Notes: generated by a model not told the origin, from the sequence alone. 64,000 nucleotides of DNA from Malachius bipustulatus (GCA_910589415.1 OU342632.1:46737341-46801340), one strand, 5' to 3'; counted from the stretch's first letter, positions 49,731 through 62,110 are shown. Numbers and translations: made by a program.

Positions 49731-49987
49731 AGAGTCCGTCACTCGACGAGAAAGGAGAGCAGAAATAAAAGCAGAATTTTTCTAGTCATTTCAAACATTT
49801 TATTTTGTAAATAGTTATTACTTTTCATTTGTTAGATTAAAAAAATGGCTTAGAAATAAATACTCTGAACAATCAAAATTAATTATCTTTTAGTTAGTGC
49901 CAACTTAGCGTCTTTTATTACAATGGATAACCCTGCCAGATTTCAACAAAATTAGTAAACATATTAAAAAGCCAAAGTGTACTCAAC

Positions 49988-50297
49988 TGATCGTAATAAC
50001 ACCGTAAGTAGGTAGGTCTTATGAGTATAAGGACAATTAATAGCCTGTCGATATCCTTCCGGATTCCAATATAGTACGCTGACGAGGTCTAATGAGACCG
50101 AAACGGTCGTCCATGCTTTTGGAACTCTGGTTGATTGTGTGTTGCTGTCTGAATCGAGACTCTTTATTTGGGTCCTCGGGCGCTCCAGACTTGACAACTG
50201 TCCGGACGATGGGTGGAAAACCCGACTCCAATCGACAGGCTATTAATTGTCCTTATACTCATAAGACCTACCTACCTACGGTGTTATTATAAAATAA
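49988..50297. mobile_element. 310-bp foldback with a hammerhead in its loop
   Basis: Arms of about 64 bp (49988-50051 and 50233-50297) are near-perfect inverses, running from AATAACACCGTAAGTAGGTA to GACAATTAATAGCCTGTCGA and back. The 180-bp interior contains a complete hammerhead on plus. No protein. This may be a short relic of a hammerhead-bearing retroelement, with the arms derived from inverted partial copies. Confidence 0.75.
50064..50124 (+). ncRNA. Hammerhead ribozyme (CUGACGA core)
   Basis: Core CTGACGA is at 50079-50085; the variable core base 7 is C, which is allowed. Stem II is five pairs, GGTCT/AGACC (50086-50090 with 50095-50099), with loop AATG. GAAA is at 50100-50103. A short stem III and GTC cleavage triplet end at 50111. 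Stem I pairs AGTACG (50073-50078) with CATGCT (50112-50117), with one C/A mismatch and one wobble. An outer six-pair stem TTCCAA/TTGGAA (50064-50069 with 50119-50124) closes it. Confidence 0.85.
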
Positions 50298-50583
50298 GTA
50301 AAAGCGGGATTATTTTAGATATATTAATAAATAACTTGTCCATTGATAATGTTTATATCTATATGAGCTTTTCTACTTGAATCTGGTTCAAGAACGCGTC
50401 CTTGAAATTACGCCCTATCATTTAAAGTAATATGCACCCTGTATATTTATTAAGTGCAATTTGGTTGAATTTTCTAGCCTTTTGTTTTATCATTTAACTT
50501 ACCTAACATTTTTTATTGAGTTATTTTGGTTCATTTTCTGTTATTTTTGTCTTGTTTATTGGATAACCTGCTTTATGCTTATA

Positions 50584-52452
50584 CAGGGTTAGAACTATTT
50601 AAAGGGCCACTACAGGGATATCCTAAACCATTGAAGATACGAGGTCGGTTAAATCAGAGAAAAGTTGCGCAATTTTGTGGCCATCTTGAATCCGTCAAAA
50701 CATGCAAGATATCTGGAGCCGTTCCTGAAATATCCTGAAAAAACGGAAAAATCGAGAAATGTTATTTTTGCCATATCTGTCTTACCATTGGAAATTAATA
50801 AATAATTTTTCGTAGGCTTACATAAGCCGATATGAGCTATTCATTTGACGTTTCAAAAATTTTCAAAGCCGACTGCTAGATCCCAGAGTTTTCATAGTCA
50901 ATTTTCGTTTTTCTTATGGCCGCCATATTGTTTTTTATGTCGTTCGTTATGAAAAAAATAATGGAAACCAAAAACTAATAAACTTCAAAAAATTAATTTC
51001 AAAAATGTTTATTTTTTTTTTCCAAAAAAAAAGACAACTTTTTAGATAGAATATCATAGAGAAATTAAAAAACTATAATGCAAGCAGCAGTATGACTTCA
51101 TATTGACCTAATTCAGCGAAAAATTTTCTGTTTTTCTTTGAAAAAAGAAGAATAAAAATTTTCCAATTTTTTTTTCAGGGTGGGCCACGGTATACGAAAC
51201 GGAAGATTATGGCCGTGTCTCTGGATTTTAGGATCTTTTTATTTTTGGAGTGGATAGAGACCCGGCAGAGGTACGTTTTAAAATTATACTCATAATGTAC
51301 AGGGTGTCCTAAAAGCATAAAACATATCAAAGTTATGTTTTTTTAAATGGAATGCTCCTATGTTATTGCATTTTTAGATTGTCTGAAAAGAGAAAATAAG
51401 TTTGGTTTTTACAGTTGGTGCTTAAATTCAGAAGTTTTTGAGTTATAAACAAGTGAAATCGTCATTTTTCAAGTTCATGGCCCTGTACAACGAAAACGGC
51501 TGAAGATAGAGAAAAACGGCTTACATGTCCGTATTTTAACTTTTTATGTACTATCCTATGGTATAGAAACATTTTTGCTTTCTTTGATTTTTTTATTTGG
51601 CGACGCGTGGAGAAATCTCAGAATATTTCAAATTTTTTATCACCCTGTATAAACATTTCATCTACATCGTAGGATAGTACATGAAAAGTTAAAATAGGGA
51701 CATGTAAGCCGTTTTTCTCTATTTTCAGCCGTTTTCGTTGTACAGGGTCTTAAACTTGAAAAATGACGATTTTCACTTGTTTATAACTCAAAAACTTCTG
51801 AATTTAAACACCAACTGTAAAAGCCAATCTTATTTTCTTTTTTCAGACAATCTAAAAATGCAATAACATAGGAGCATTCCATTTAAAAAAACATAACTTT
51901 GATATGTTTTATGCTTTTGGGACACTGTACATTATGAATATAATTTTAAAACGTACCTCTGCCGGGTCTCTATCCACTCCAAATATAAAAGGTCCTAAAA
52001 TCCAGAGACACGGCCATAATCTTCCGTTTCGTATACCGTGGCCCACCCTGTATTAATTTTTGGTTTCCATTATTGTTTTCTTATCGAACGACATAAAAAA
52101 ATAATAAATGGCGGCCATAAGAAAAACGAAAGTTGACTATGAAAACTCTGGGATCTAGTCGGCTTTGAAAATTTTTGAAACGTCAGATGAATAGCTCATA
52201 ACGGCTTCTGTAAGCCTATACGAAAAATTATTCATTAATTCCCAATGGCAAGAAAGATATGGCAAAAATAAGATGTCTCGATTTTTCAGTTTTTTCAGGA
52301 TATTTCAGGAACGGTCACAGATATCTTGCATGTTTTGACGGATTCGAGATGGCCTTAAAATAGCGCAACTTTTCTCTAATTTAACCGGCGACCTCGTATC
52401 TTCAATGGTTTAGGATATCCCTGTAGTGGCCCTTTAAATAGTTTTAGCCCTG
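50584..52452. mobile_element. Triple-nested foldback
   Basis: The outer palindrome runs from CAGGGTTAGAACTATTTAAA at 50584 to the inverse at 52452, between TA dinucleotides. A second palindrome (51176-52050, CAGGGTGGGCCACGG ends) lies inside it. A third (51300-51927, CAGGGTGTCCTAAAAGC ends, TA flanks) lies inside that one. Each layer's arms continue on both sides of the next, as expected for successive insertions into the centre or arm. Confidence 0.8.
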
Positions 52453-52556
52453 TATAATGCAAATTTTTGTTTTGTTTGATTTGTTGATTAATCTTTTCAA
52501 ATTTGCTTATTTATTATTTATACTGGGTGTCCAGTTTAAAGTGCAGTAGGTATATA

Positions 52557-53744
52557 CAGGGTGTCCCAATATTCCATGGACATGGAGCAACCACAGATTA
52601 CTGAGGTAAAAAAAAGTCGCTCGGACCAAACTTATCTCTATACCAAAGTGCTTCGTTTGTCCGTTAGAGGGCTTCAAAGTCTTTTGAAAATTTTAGTTTT
52701 TTTGAAATAGCTCAAAGTCGGCTGATTCCAATTCGATGAAATTTGGTAGGTAAATTTCTTATTAAAAGTACTAACTTCTGATGTACATGATAATTTGACG
52801 GAAACCCGGGAAGGGGTGAAACTACCCCTACCCTCCATTAAAATGGATCGTAATTCTTGATAGGGTAGCAGGAACGCTGTTCATGGTTTTTTGTTTGAAA
52901 GATACATCATTTTAGCCCATTTTTGGTCTCCTACAAAAATCTGTATCTCTCCGAGGTGCTATGTGATAAAATAAATTAGTCGATGACACCTAACCAAAAT
53001 TTTATTTCATTCTTTTAATTTGAAACCAAATTTTCAATTGTCAGGTGTTTATTTGATCTAATCTCATAGAAGATGTTTAGTATGGTTCGTTTTTTTTTCA
53101 GGTGTTTGCAAACGGTTTTTTTCAAATGCAGTAAACAGTTTGCAAAACGACGAGGTTCCAAGAAAAGTTAAAATAATTTTTTTGCGCAGGATGGAATTTT
53201 CTAGGGTCCAAACCGGCGCCCACATCGAGCATCTTTTATGAGATTAGATAAAATAATCACCTGACAATTGAAAATTTGATTTCAAATTAAAAGAATGAAA
53301 TAAAAATTTAGTTATCATCGACTCATTTATTTTATCACATAGCACCTCGGAAAGATACAGATTTTTGTAGGAGACCAAAAATGGGCTAAAACGATGTATC
53401 TTTCAAACAAAAAACCATGAACAGCGTTCCTGCTACCCTATCACCAATTACGATCCATTTTAATGGAGGGTAGGGGTAGTTTCACCCCTTTCCGGGTTTC
53501 CGTCAAATTATCATGTACATCAGAAGTTAGTACTTTTAATAAGAAATTTACCTACCAAATTTCATCGAATTGGAATCAGCCGACTTTGAGCTATTTCAAA
53601 AAAACTAAAATTTTCAAAAGACTTTGAAGCCCTCTAACGGACAAACGAAGCACTTTGGTATAGACATAAGTTTGGTCCGAGCGACTTTTTTTTATCTCAG
53701 TAATCTGTGGTTGCTCCATGTCCATGGAATATTGGGACACCCTG
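52557..53744. mobile_element. 1.19-kb foldback element, copy 2
   Basis: Closely similar to 31608-32786 over its full length, with the same CAGGGTGTCCCAATATTCCA ends and TA flanks. It sits in the left arm of the older foldback. The right arm at about 55965-55990 preserves the uninterrupted sequence (GTAGGTACATACGTATATTG in inverse), confirming the insertion point. Confidence 0.85.
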
Positions 53745-54276
53745 TATGTACGTATATTGGAAACGGCAAGAGATACAGGATCGCCGGTTAAATTAGAGAA
53801 AAGTTGCACAATTTGATGCTTAATAAGAATTTGATTTTTTTTTAATATTTTCAGTCGTTGCTAACATATCCTGAAAAATATATCTTTTTTATTATTGGAA
53901 GTTAATTAAATATTTTTCGTAGATCCCAGAGTTTTCATAGCCAACTTTTGTTTTTCTTATGGCCGTCATATTGTTTTTCAATATTTCATTCGGTATGAAA
54001 AAAATAATGGAAACCAAAAACTAATAAACTTCTAAAAATAAATTTCAAAAATTTTTATTTTTCTTTTTTAGAAGAAAAACAAAAAAAAATCGCTGAAATA
54101 CGTATATGAAGTCACACTGCTTGCCTCGTGGTTTTTTAATTTCTCTATGATATTCTATCTAAAAAGTTGTCTTTTTTTAAGGAAGTTTATTAGTTTTTGG
54201 TTTCCATTATTTTTTTCATACCGAATGACATAGAAAAACAATATGGCGGCCATAAGAAAAACAAAAGTTGGCCATA

Positions 54277-55690
54277 CCCACACAGCAAAATCACGTTCCA
54301 TAGACATATCAGATATATCTCGATTGAGAGATGGTATATCTCAGAAATATCTACAAATATACTTGAGACATAAATGAGATGTTTCAGAGATATCTTAATG
54401 TCCGCCTTTTAAACGTCTTTGAGACATTTTGTTGAGAGATCTCAGATATGTCTCAGATTATCTCCAAGATGTCTCAGCAACCTAACTTAAAGATCACAGA
54501 GATATAAATATTTTTAGATGTCGTATCTCACATAATATAATCTGTGATGCAAATCGTAAAAAAGTGGAGAAGTATTTAAAGAATCACATCACTTGGGAAT
54601 AATAATAGGTAATAAAAATTTCAAATAATTTTTTATGAAATTATTATAATTGAAATTAAAAAATATAAGATTTTATAGAATTATTAAAAAATTATTAAAA
54701 AAAATTCTCATAATATAATATAATCTGCAGGTACCACTACATCAAGCTATTTCTTGATCTTTTCCGTCTGTCCTGTGCGTCTGTCCCGATTGGTCCATTT
54801 ACTCTTTCTAACCTAAATTTTGCCAGTCGAGCCAGTTCTTGTCGTCACTTCAGAAATTTCCAGATCAGTTGCCATTTCCTGACCTTTTTTACTATGACTG
54901 AATCTAAAAAAGATATAATAGATAAGATATACTTAATAAAAGTACCTAGTTGACTCTTCCCTAAATACTCAAAAAAAAGGCTAAATTTAGAAATTGAGGC
55001 CACGTGTGCAGCCAAATTTGTCGGTTAGGTTACCACGTTATCTAGAACACAAATTTGTAAACAAAATAAAAAATATACCTACTTGAAAAATAACACACTT
55101 ACCTGTTTCCACAAAAGAATTTTTAATAATACAAATGTTAATTGTTGTTTTAATAATATTAAAAGTGCTCACAACACAACACACAATAATGCACATTCCA
55201 AACACGCTTTGAGTCTTTTTGAGTCGAGAGCTTCCGCTTTGTTTCGACGACGACGGACGGATCAACGGAGACGAGCAATGAAATGAGTTGAGTAGTGGAA
55301 TAGAAAGAGAAATAAAGTGGATGTGAGAAGCTACACATGCGCACAAATAAGACTCTTGCTTCTTCTCTTTCAAGAAGTTCTTTATTTTCGCATTGCGCAT
55401 GCAGAAAGTCTCTGATATATCTCTGAGACATTAAACCGCGCCCTAATTAAACATTATAAATAAAATAATATTCCGCAAACATCTATAGAAGTATCAGATA
55501 ATTTTTGAATCATTTGGTAAAATTAGGTAATCTCTCAGAATATCTCAAAAACGTCGCAAAAGTTACGAGAATTTTATGCAAAATTTTATAAATCTCAGAG
55601 ACATCTCAGGAATATCTCAAAATAGATGAGATATTGTGATCAATATGAGACCTTTTTGAGATATATCTGAGATATTTGGTGTTGTGTGGG
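54277..55690. mobile_element. CCCACACAGCA-ended element full of AGATATCTCAGA repeats
   Basis: The ends are inverted: CCCACACAGCAAAAT on the left, and the inverse of CCCACACAACACCAAATAT on the right. Each is followed by degenerate short palindromic repeats around GAGATATCTCAGA. TA flanks both ends. The other foldback arm (about 53930-53950) keeps the empty site, where one TA lies between GGC and TGAAAAC. The frames at 55038-55431 have no known domain. Confidence 0.75.
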
Positions 55691-56149
55691 TAGAAACTTT
55701 GGGATCTAGTCGCGGCTTATTTGAAAATTTTTGTAATGTCAAACGGATAGCGTTTGACGACTTATGTAAGCCTACAAAAAATAATTAATTAATTTCCAAT
55801 AATAAAAAAGGTTATGGGTAAAATAAGAAATTTTGATTTTTCAGTTTTTTCGGGATATTTCAGCAACGACTGTAAATATTAAAAAAAAAAAAATCAAATT
55901 CTTACTAAGCATCAAATTGTGCAACTTTTCTCTAATTCAACCGACCCTGTATCTCTTGCCGTTTCCAATATACGTATGTACCTACTGCATTTTAAACTTG
56001 ACACCCTGTAGGTATACCTACCCACCTGAATTTATTACAGGGCTGGACTTTTATTTTTTTTTTTTTAACTATTAAAGGCTGTATCTCTTTTATTTTTAAC
56101 TTAATTAAGACAAGTTTTTTGAAAAATTTATTTGCCTTAATTAATTCTA

Positions 56150-57720
56150 CAGGGTGTCAAAAGAGACGGCTGAACTTAAAATTATTTTTATAAGGCACCC
56201 GCGATAATCTTTTTTCATGGCAACCACCATATATAGGGAACCTGCATTACCGCTTTACTAGGGTAGCGCATTCACTTTTTGACGTTTACTAAACATGGTT
56301 ATGTTTGAACAGCTGGATGTCATATTTTTGGCACATTTGGTCACAGGCGTAGGTATCAAGTGGAAAAAACCCAAACAGCACAAAGTAGTCCTATGGACGT
56401 CCAATGGACATCCCTCTATGTACCAACGGACGTCCATAGGACGTCCGTTTTTGTCCTATGGACGTCCATGGGACGTCCACTCAGTGTCCATTTGTCACAA
56501 CTTTGGACATCCGCAGGATGTCCGTCACCGGACGTCCATAGGATGTCCGTTATCGGACGTCCATAGGGAGTCCGTTTATAGGATGTCCATAGAGAGTCCG
56601 TTATCGGATGTCCACAAATCATTTGCTGATAAATATCTGTGAGAAACAAAAGACAGAAAATATTCGATAAGTCTTGAAATTTAGAGTTTTGAAAAATCCA
56701 ATAAATGTAGTGATAGGTAAATAGGGTACATACGGTAATTTTCTGTTTTGAAAACAACGTTGATAACGGCTAAAGATACAGGAAAACTATTAGGTACTCA
56801 CCTACTTACGTGTTTCTATATCATTAAGTTTTACGTAAAATCTGGTAATTTTCATTGAAAAGTTGTCAATTATATTAGTTTATGATAATATTGATAAACT
56901 TAATGAAAATATTCGTTTTTGGATTTTTCACAAACTCTAAAAATTAAAGATTCATCGAATTTCTTTCTTTTATTCACTGTATAATGCAGATGTCTTCATC
57001 TTCACGCTCAGTCTTGAGTTTGATGGGAATGGCGGAAGTCTTTCCTTGGGACGAATTAATGTATAATGTAGGAATGTGGATTGTATGATAGTGGAAGAAT
57101 GGAAGATGGGGTGGTTAGCGCGTGCGTGCGCACTGGTACTGCTATTCTCTTCCTGGCTGCGACAGCACGTCATGCGCAATAGTCAAAAATAACTCGATGG
57201 ACGTCCAATGGACGTACTTTTGTGGACGTACATAGGAAGTCCGTGCGGAGAAGTCCGTAGGACGTCCATTTATTGTCCATGGACCAATGGACGTATAATG
57301 GATACTCAACGGACGTCCATAGGACACTCGGTGCTATCTGGGAAGCGAAGTTTGAAAAATGAAACAAAATAATAACACGAATACAGAAATCGATAATCCT
57401 CTTTCAGTGGGTATTAAAAACAAAATTACGGGTTTATAGGATCTACGAAGCTGTAGTCTTTAGTATCTAACACGTAGGTAGTTACTGAGAAAAATACGTT
57501 TTAATACGTGGACTTAATAAGAAATTATGTGAATTTTTAGACAGTTGTGTACGTTCATGGAAAATCTGACGTTTATGAAGTCAAATTTGACATTCCCAAC
57601 TTTTTTCCCAACTTTTTGTGAGAATGAGAATGCGCTACCCTAGTAAAGCGGTAATACAGGTTCCCTACCACCATAGTTGCAGCAGCGCCATCTGTTAATC
57701 AAATGTTTAAGCTCAGCTTT
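56150..57720. repeat. Outer inverted-repeat element around the GGACGTCC array
   Basis: Arms at about 56226-56300 and 57600-57680 pair (GGGAACCTGCATTACCGCTT and CTAGGGTAGCGCATTC with their inverses). A weaker outer match joins 56170-56180 with 57708-57718. The left edge carries CAGGGTGTCAAAAG. Confidence 0.55.
56370..57342. mobile_element. CCCAAACAGCAC-ended element with GGACGTCC palindromic arrays
   Basis: The ends CCCAAACAGCAC and GTGCTATCTGGG are inverted. Both subterminal regions (56390-56605 and 57190-57330) consist of repeats of the self-complementary GGACGTCC spaced by ATA or ATG. The frames seen here (rich in 'GRP', 'DVH', 'WTS') are translations of that array, not genes. Between the arrays lies ordinary sequence of about 550 bp. 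Confidence 0.75.
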
Positions 57721-57769
57721 GATATTTTCATTAAAATATTCTCTTGCTGCTTATTGAGTATACAGCTTA

Positions 57770-60150
57770 TTATTGTAGAAACCTGTGACGATTGTATAAC
57801 TCTCTTAGATTCCTACAATGTTAAAATGAAAGTTGAAGTTGAAATTTGACGTTTGAAAGACGTTAATAAATAAAAATTATGAAAAAGAAACAGAAACCAA
57901 TAAAAACAACGGAAAAGTGGAAAGGAAACTGAAGACTGAAGGTGAAGGAAGACGGACTCGACTTCAATTCAATCAAGAATCAACAGTTTAAAAAAATGTA
58001 ATTAGTTTTGCCGGCATTTAAACCTCTCAGACTAAGGCATCGTCGTTGTTTCTTCAGGTAAATTATCAATCTTTTTTTTATAATATTTGAAAGTAAACTT
58101 CAGACAAAGTCCTACTGTGTCCTATCTGTAATAATTATCAATTATTGTATTCTTTCATTATTTATTATTTACCAATTATGGTTTTAAATAAGTAAGTAGT
58201 GAGGACATGAAAATGAAAACCACCTGTTATTTAGTAGGTACGACGAGCTAATCATGGAAGAATTTTATTTCGCAATCGAAGAACGAAAATTTCAAATACC
58301 TACCTCATTCTTACTTGGTTCTGTTAAATTGCTCCGTTTTACGGTCTTCCATCATTTTTGCCCCGAACCCAATTTTTTTTTATAGTTCTCTGAACACATT
58401 GGGTTTCGAAAAAACAAAACACAATAGTGCAATTTTTTGTTTCACAACGAAATATTAAAAAATATTTGCTTAGTTCACCAATAATTTTTCCCTTCAGTCT
58501 TCAGTGAGTCAACCGGATTATGATATGGAATAGAATGCATTGAAAACTTCTGTCACCTTTGTTTTTTATGACCCATAACTGGTACAAAAAAAACTTATTG
58601 GGATGTCCTGATGAAGAACAAAGAAATGAAAATTACTGATAATAAAGGACCCCGCAGAATTCTTATGGGAATTGGCTCCTGATTAAATGTGATGTAGGTA
58701 ACTTTGGGGATCGGTAGTATTCAATAAGGGTAATGTTGCTGATTGACACCCTGAGTTCCCCTTCACTAGTCCCCCTCTAGCTACTATAAGTGAGGTCATT
58801 GGTCAGGTTAGGTATTTTTTCCCCTGAAATTTCAAGAAAATGAAATTTCTTGAAAATTCATAGAAAAAGCCATTAAGAAAAAAACTATCCTCGCCAAAGA
58901 CTTGACTTAGTGGAGGGAAACTCAGTGTGTCAATCAGCAACATTACCTTCAATAAGTAGGTATATCAGAAGTCTCCATGGGCGTAGCCTCCCCTATTCTT
59001 GAGATATTCATCTCTGAAGATGTCTCATGATCTTCCATGACAGTCACGCATTTATTTTTAAATGTTGGCCACCCTAATTGTTTTAGGTCGGTAGTACTTA
59101 TACGACTTTTTGTTTTTGACTTGTCGACGACATGTCGCTCCATTTATAACATACGATTACAATGAGAATTCACACTGTGTAAAAATGAACAAAACTTATC
59201 GTTAAAAAATGTTTCACAGCATTGCTTGCTCCCAAGCTACATTTCAACGGCTGCACAGAACATGTTGTGTGTACAGACAATACTACTCGTTGAGAGTAAA
59301 TCTGGTAATCTAGTGAATTTATTGAAGTGCTTTGCCAGCATCAGCTATATAAATCTGTTTTATTATTAAATATACACAAAAGGCTAATTCGGTACAACTT
59401 GAACTGGGGTTGCCAATTGTTTGATTCATGCATTCATGCAAGCAAAACATTATTTCTCTTGTTTGAACTTTAAATCCAATTTCGTTCAAAAAAAATCATT
59501 CTAAACCTAGCTACCTACTTCCAGAAATGTCAACAAACTGTCACACTGAGCGTCCACTCAATCTGTATAAACCTTCATTAGTTCACACATACCTACTTAC
59601 TCGAAAAACTTCCAACACTTTAGCAATTTGGCTTAGACAAAAAAATCTTCCAGCTCATCTTAATTCTAATCGTAACTTCCTGAAGATTCCTGAGTTTACA
59701 AGAGATGATTATTTGTCTGTCAGAAGATCTGGAAAAACATGAAATAATACACCAAGTCATTTGTCATACCCTTATTTTCACAGATAGCTCCATAGACGTC
59801 CACTGGGTGCTACTGGCTTTTTGTTTGTATGTCCAGACTAAAAAGCGCACTTTAAAGCTGAAATTAACTTTTTTTCAGTATTTTCGGTATTCATGCAGAT
59901 CATCCAAGCCATTGATTTCGTTATAATAAACAATTAAACAAATCAAAGTTATTACTAGTACTATACATCGGTACGAAAATTGTGTACAGTAACTGACACA
60001 TCCAAAAAAGTAATTTCAGAGAAGCGACAGCAGAAACTTTCGTTGCATGAAAAATTTTCCGCTTGCCGCTTCTCCGAAATTGATTTTTAGAACCGTCAGT
60101 TACTTTACACAATTTCGATACTAATGTATACTCGAATGTATAGTAATGAA
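57770..60150. other. Gene-free stretch upstream of the CDK4/6 gene
   Basis: No coding exon recognised. A possible untranslated exon ends at 58057 before GTAAATT (see findings). A short inverted pair lies at about 59962-60030 and 60050-60125 (GTACGAAAATTGTGTACAGT with its decayed inverse). Confidence 0.35.
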
Positions 60151-60399
60151 CATTAAAAAAAATGATACCTAAAGATTGTAGGTACCTAATAATAATTCCA
60201 TCTCCATTAAAACAACAAAAACAACGAATTACACTCCAAAAGTTCCTTGTTGAAAGATATAACATAGCTGCTGGATCCTGCTGGAAATGCTCACTCACAA
60301 GTTCAAGCTATTCCCAAGAAAGGCGAAAAAACATAAGAAAAAAACTACCGGCCCCTGGCGCACTGCTGTCAGTTATATGTATTTAAGATTATAGAAGAA

Positions 60400-61560
60400 G
60401 CTATTAACCGAAATCTTTTAAAGTACTTACTAGTTATCTCAGAGATCGCTCCTTACAGGTGGCAGTCGATGAAGTTCTTTCTGAGACTTTCCATCATTGC
60501 CGGTATGTCTAGGGATCGATTTTAGACTCTCTTTCTAATATTTATCAACGATTTGCTTGTAACAACAAAAAAAAACCATGTACATACTTATATCTTATCT
60601 TATTATGCCTTAGATGCACAAACATCTGCCATCGACGCACATACTCGCAGAGTGTATGAAGTTGCCAAACTTAACAATGACTTACAAGAGATTCTAGCTT
60701 GGGGCAATAGAAACCAAGTTCAATTTAATGCTGGAAAAACCCAAGCAGTCATCTTCTCCAAATTATTCTCGATAGAAACGAAGTTCAATTTTTTGCTGGA
60801 CATCGTGATACATTTTTCATTGGCTAATAAGGGTGTTCAGACACAACATGTAAAATTTTTAGGAATCCATTTAAATTCAAAGCTTAACTTTGATGTACAT
60901 GTGGGCAAACTGTTTCAATGCCTTTCAAAGTCTGTGTATGCAGTTAGACAAATTAGAAAGTAGGTTGGAAGTGAGGCTGCTCTCATGGCATATTTTGCAC
61001 TTTTTCACTCTCGTCTTTCTTATGGCATTATGTTGTGGGGAAGGGCTGCAGAAGTGGACTTCACCAGCGTCTTCAAAATACAAGAGGCTGCTGTAAGAGC
61101 GATAGTGGGTGCAAGATTTGATGTACATTGTAGGCGAGTGTTTGAGACATTGAAGATCATGTCGTTGTACTCTATGCTTGTTTTTACTAATTTGTGTTCA
61201 ATTAGGGAAAGTGAGGGATTTAGATGTCACACTGACACTCATCGGTACGACACAGGAGGTAAACATCAGTTAGTGCTTCCACAGCATAGATTAACAAACT
61301 CAAATCCGATAGATGTAAAATTGTTTAACCTGTTACTGTTGGAAATCAGAAATTTACTGTAAAGACATTTAGGATTAGGTATAATGAAAAAATTTATGAT
61401 TAAAAATTGTTTGTACAGCTTACAGGATTTTAATGGAGAACTTCTGAAAGAGTTGTAATAATTATTATATGATTGTATTTTGATTCTTGTTGTTTTTGAC
61501 TTGTTCGTTCAATTTATTGAGTTTCGAGCTAAAAAAATTATTATTATTATTATCCAATTG
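60400..61560 (+). pseudogene. Non-LTR retrotransposon, reverse transcriptase C-terminal half
   Basis: LQVAVDEVLSETFHH (about 60.46 kb) and a decayed active-site region (YYALDAQTSAID, compare YADDTSAI) lead into NDLQEILAWGNRNQVQFNAG (60.68 kb) and VKFLGIHLNSKLNFDVHVGK (60.86 kb). After a frame change near 60960 come YFALFHSRLSYGIMLWGRA and IQEAAVRAIVGARFDVHCR. The protein end is at 61362, and an (ATT)n run at 61540-61553 probably marks the 3' end. The copy is 5'-truncated and frameshifted but better preserved than the other LINE pieces. Confidence 0.85.
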
Positions 61561-61764
61561 TTACGAAAATACCAGAGAAAAGGCAAGTATACTCAACGAT
61601 TAATAAATAAAGGAATAAAAGTATAAAGCACATAAAGTGCAATTACTAGCCTGTTAATTATTCCTCCATCGCCCTAACATTTGTCATACTGGCAGTGCCC
61701 GAAACTCAATTAAGAAAACTTCCATCCAAACAACAACAGAGCCACCAGAGTACCACAACAAGAA

Positions 61765-61806
61765 CAGACACGTGTTTCGCCCTATTGGCATCAGTGTGTT
61801 GCATCT
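61765..61806 (-). ncRNA. Broken hammerhead ribozyme
   Basis: On minus the motif reads CTGATG, then CCAATAGGGCGAAACACGTG. Compared with its inverted partner at 62128, about four bases spanning the last core A and the start of stem II are missing, so it cannot form the catalytic core. Confidence 0.6.
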
Positions 61807-62110
61807 GGAGTATCTGGAGGATGTGGTCGAATGTCTGAAAGCCCTTCAGGTCTTAAACTATTTTTTTTTCTTTATTCCTTTATTTATTAAACGTTGAGTA
61901 CACTTGCCTTTTCTCTCGTATTCATGATTGTCAATCATCCTTGGCATCGGTGGTGTCTGAAACTACAATAAATCTTGGAAGTGAACTCACGATTAGTTCT
62001 TCAGACTGATCGCTAGATGTCACTCTGCTTAAACCGCATGGAGAACCGTGTAATTGGTTTGCTTAAGATCTGGAGGGCTTTCAGACATTCGATAACATCC
62101 TCCGGATACT

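Larger units (their letters stand above)
52523..56008. mobile_element. Old foldback split by two later insertions
   Basis: It starts CTGGGTGTCCAGTTTAAAGT (after TA) and ends with ACTTGACACCCTG (before TA). The two arms, once the inserts at 52557-53744 and 54277-55690 are set aside, pair with each other. The arms share about 300 bp with the outer foldback at 50584-52452 (for example TTTCATAGCC...TTATGGCC), so the two belong to related families. Confidence 0.75.

Noticed and set aside
56295..56757. Overlapping reading frames on both strands with repeated GRP/DVH/WTS peptides
   Set aside because: They are translations of the GGACGTCC palindromic array; every frame of such a repeat stays open.
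58610..58650. Third type of hammerhead (CTGATGA followed by GAAA)
   Set aside because: The bases between CTGATGA and GAAA cannot form stem II, and there is no matching stem I.
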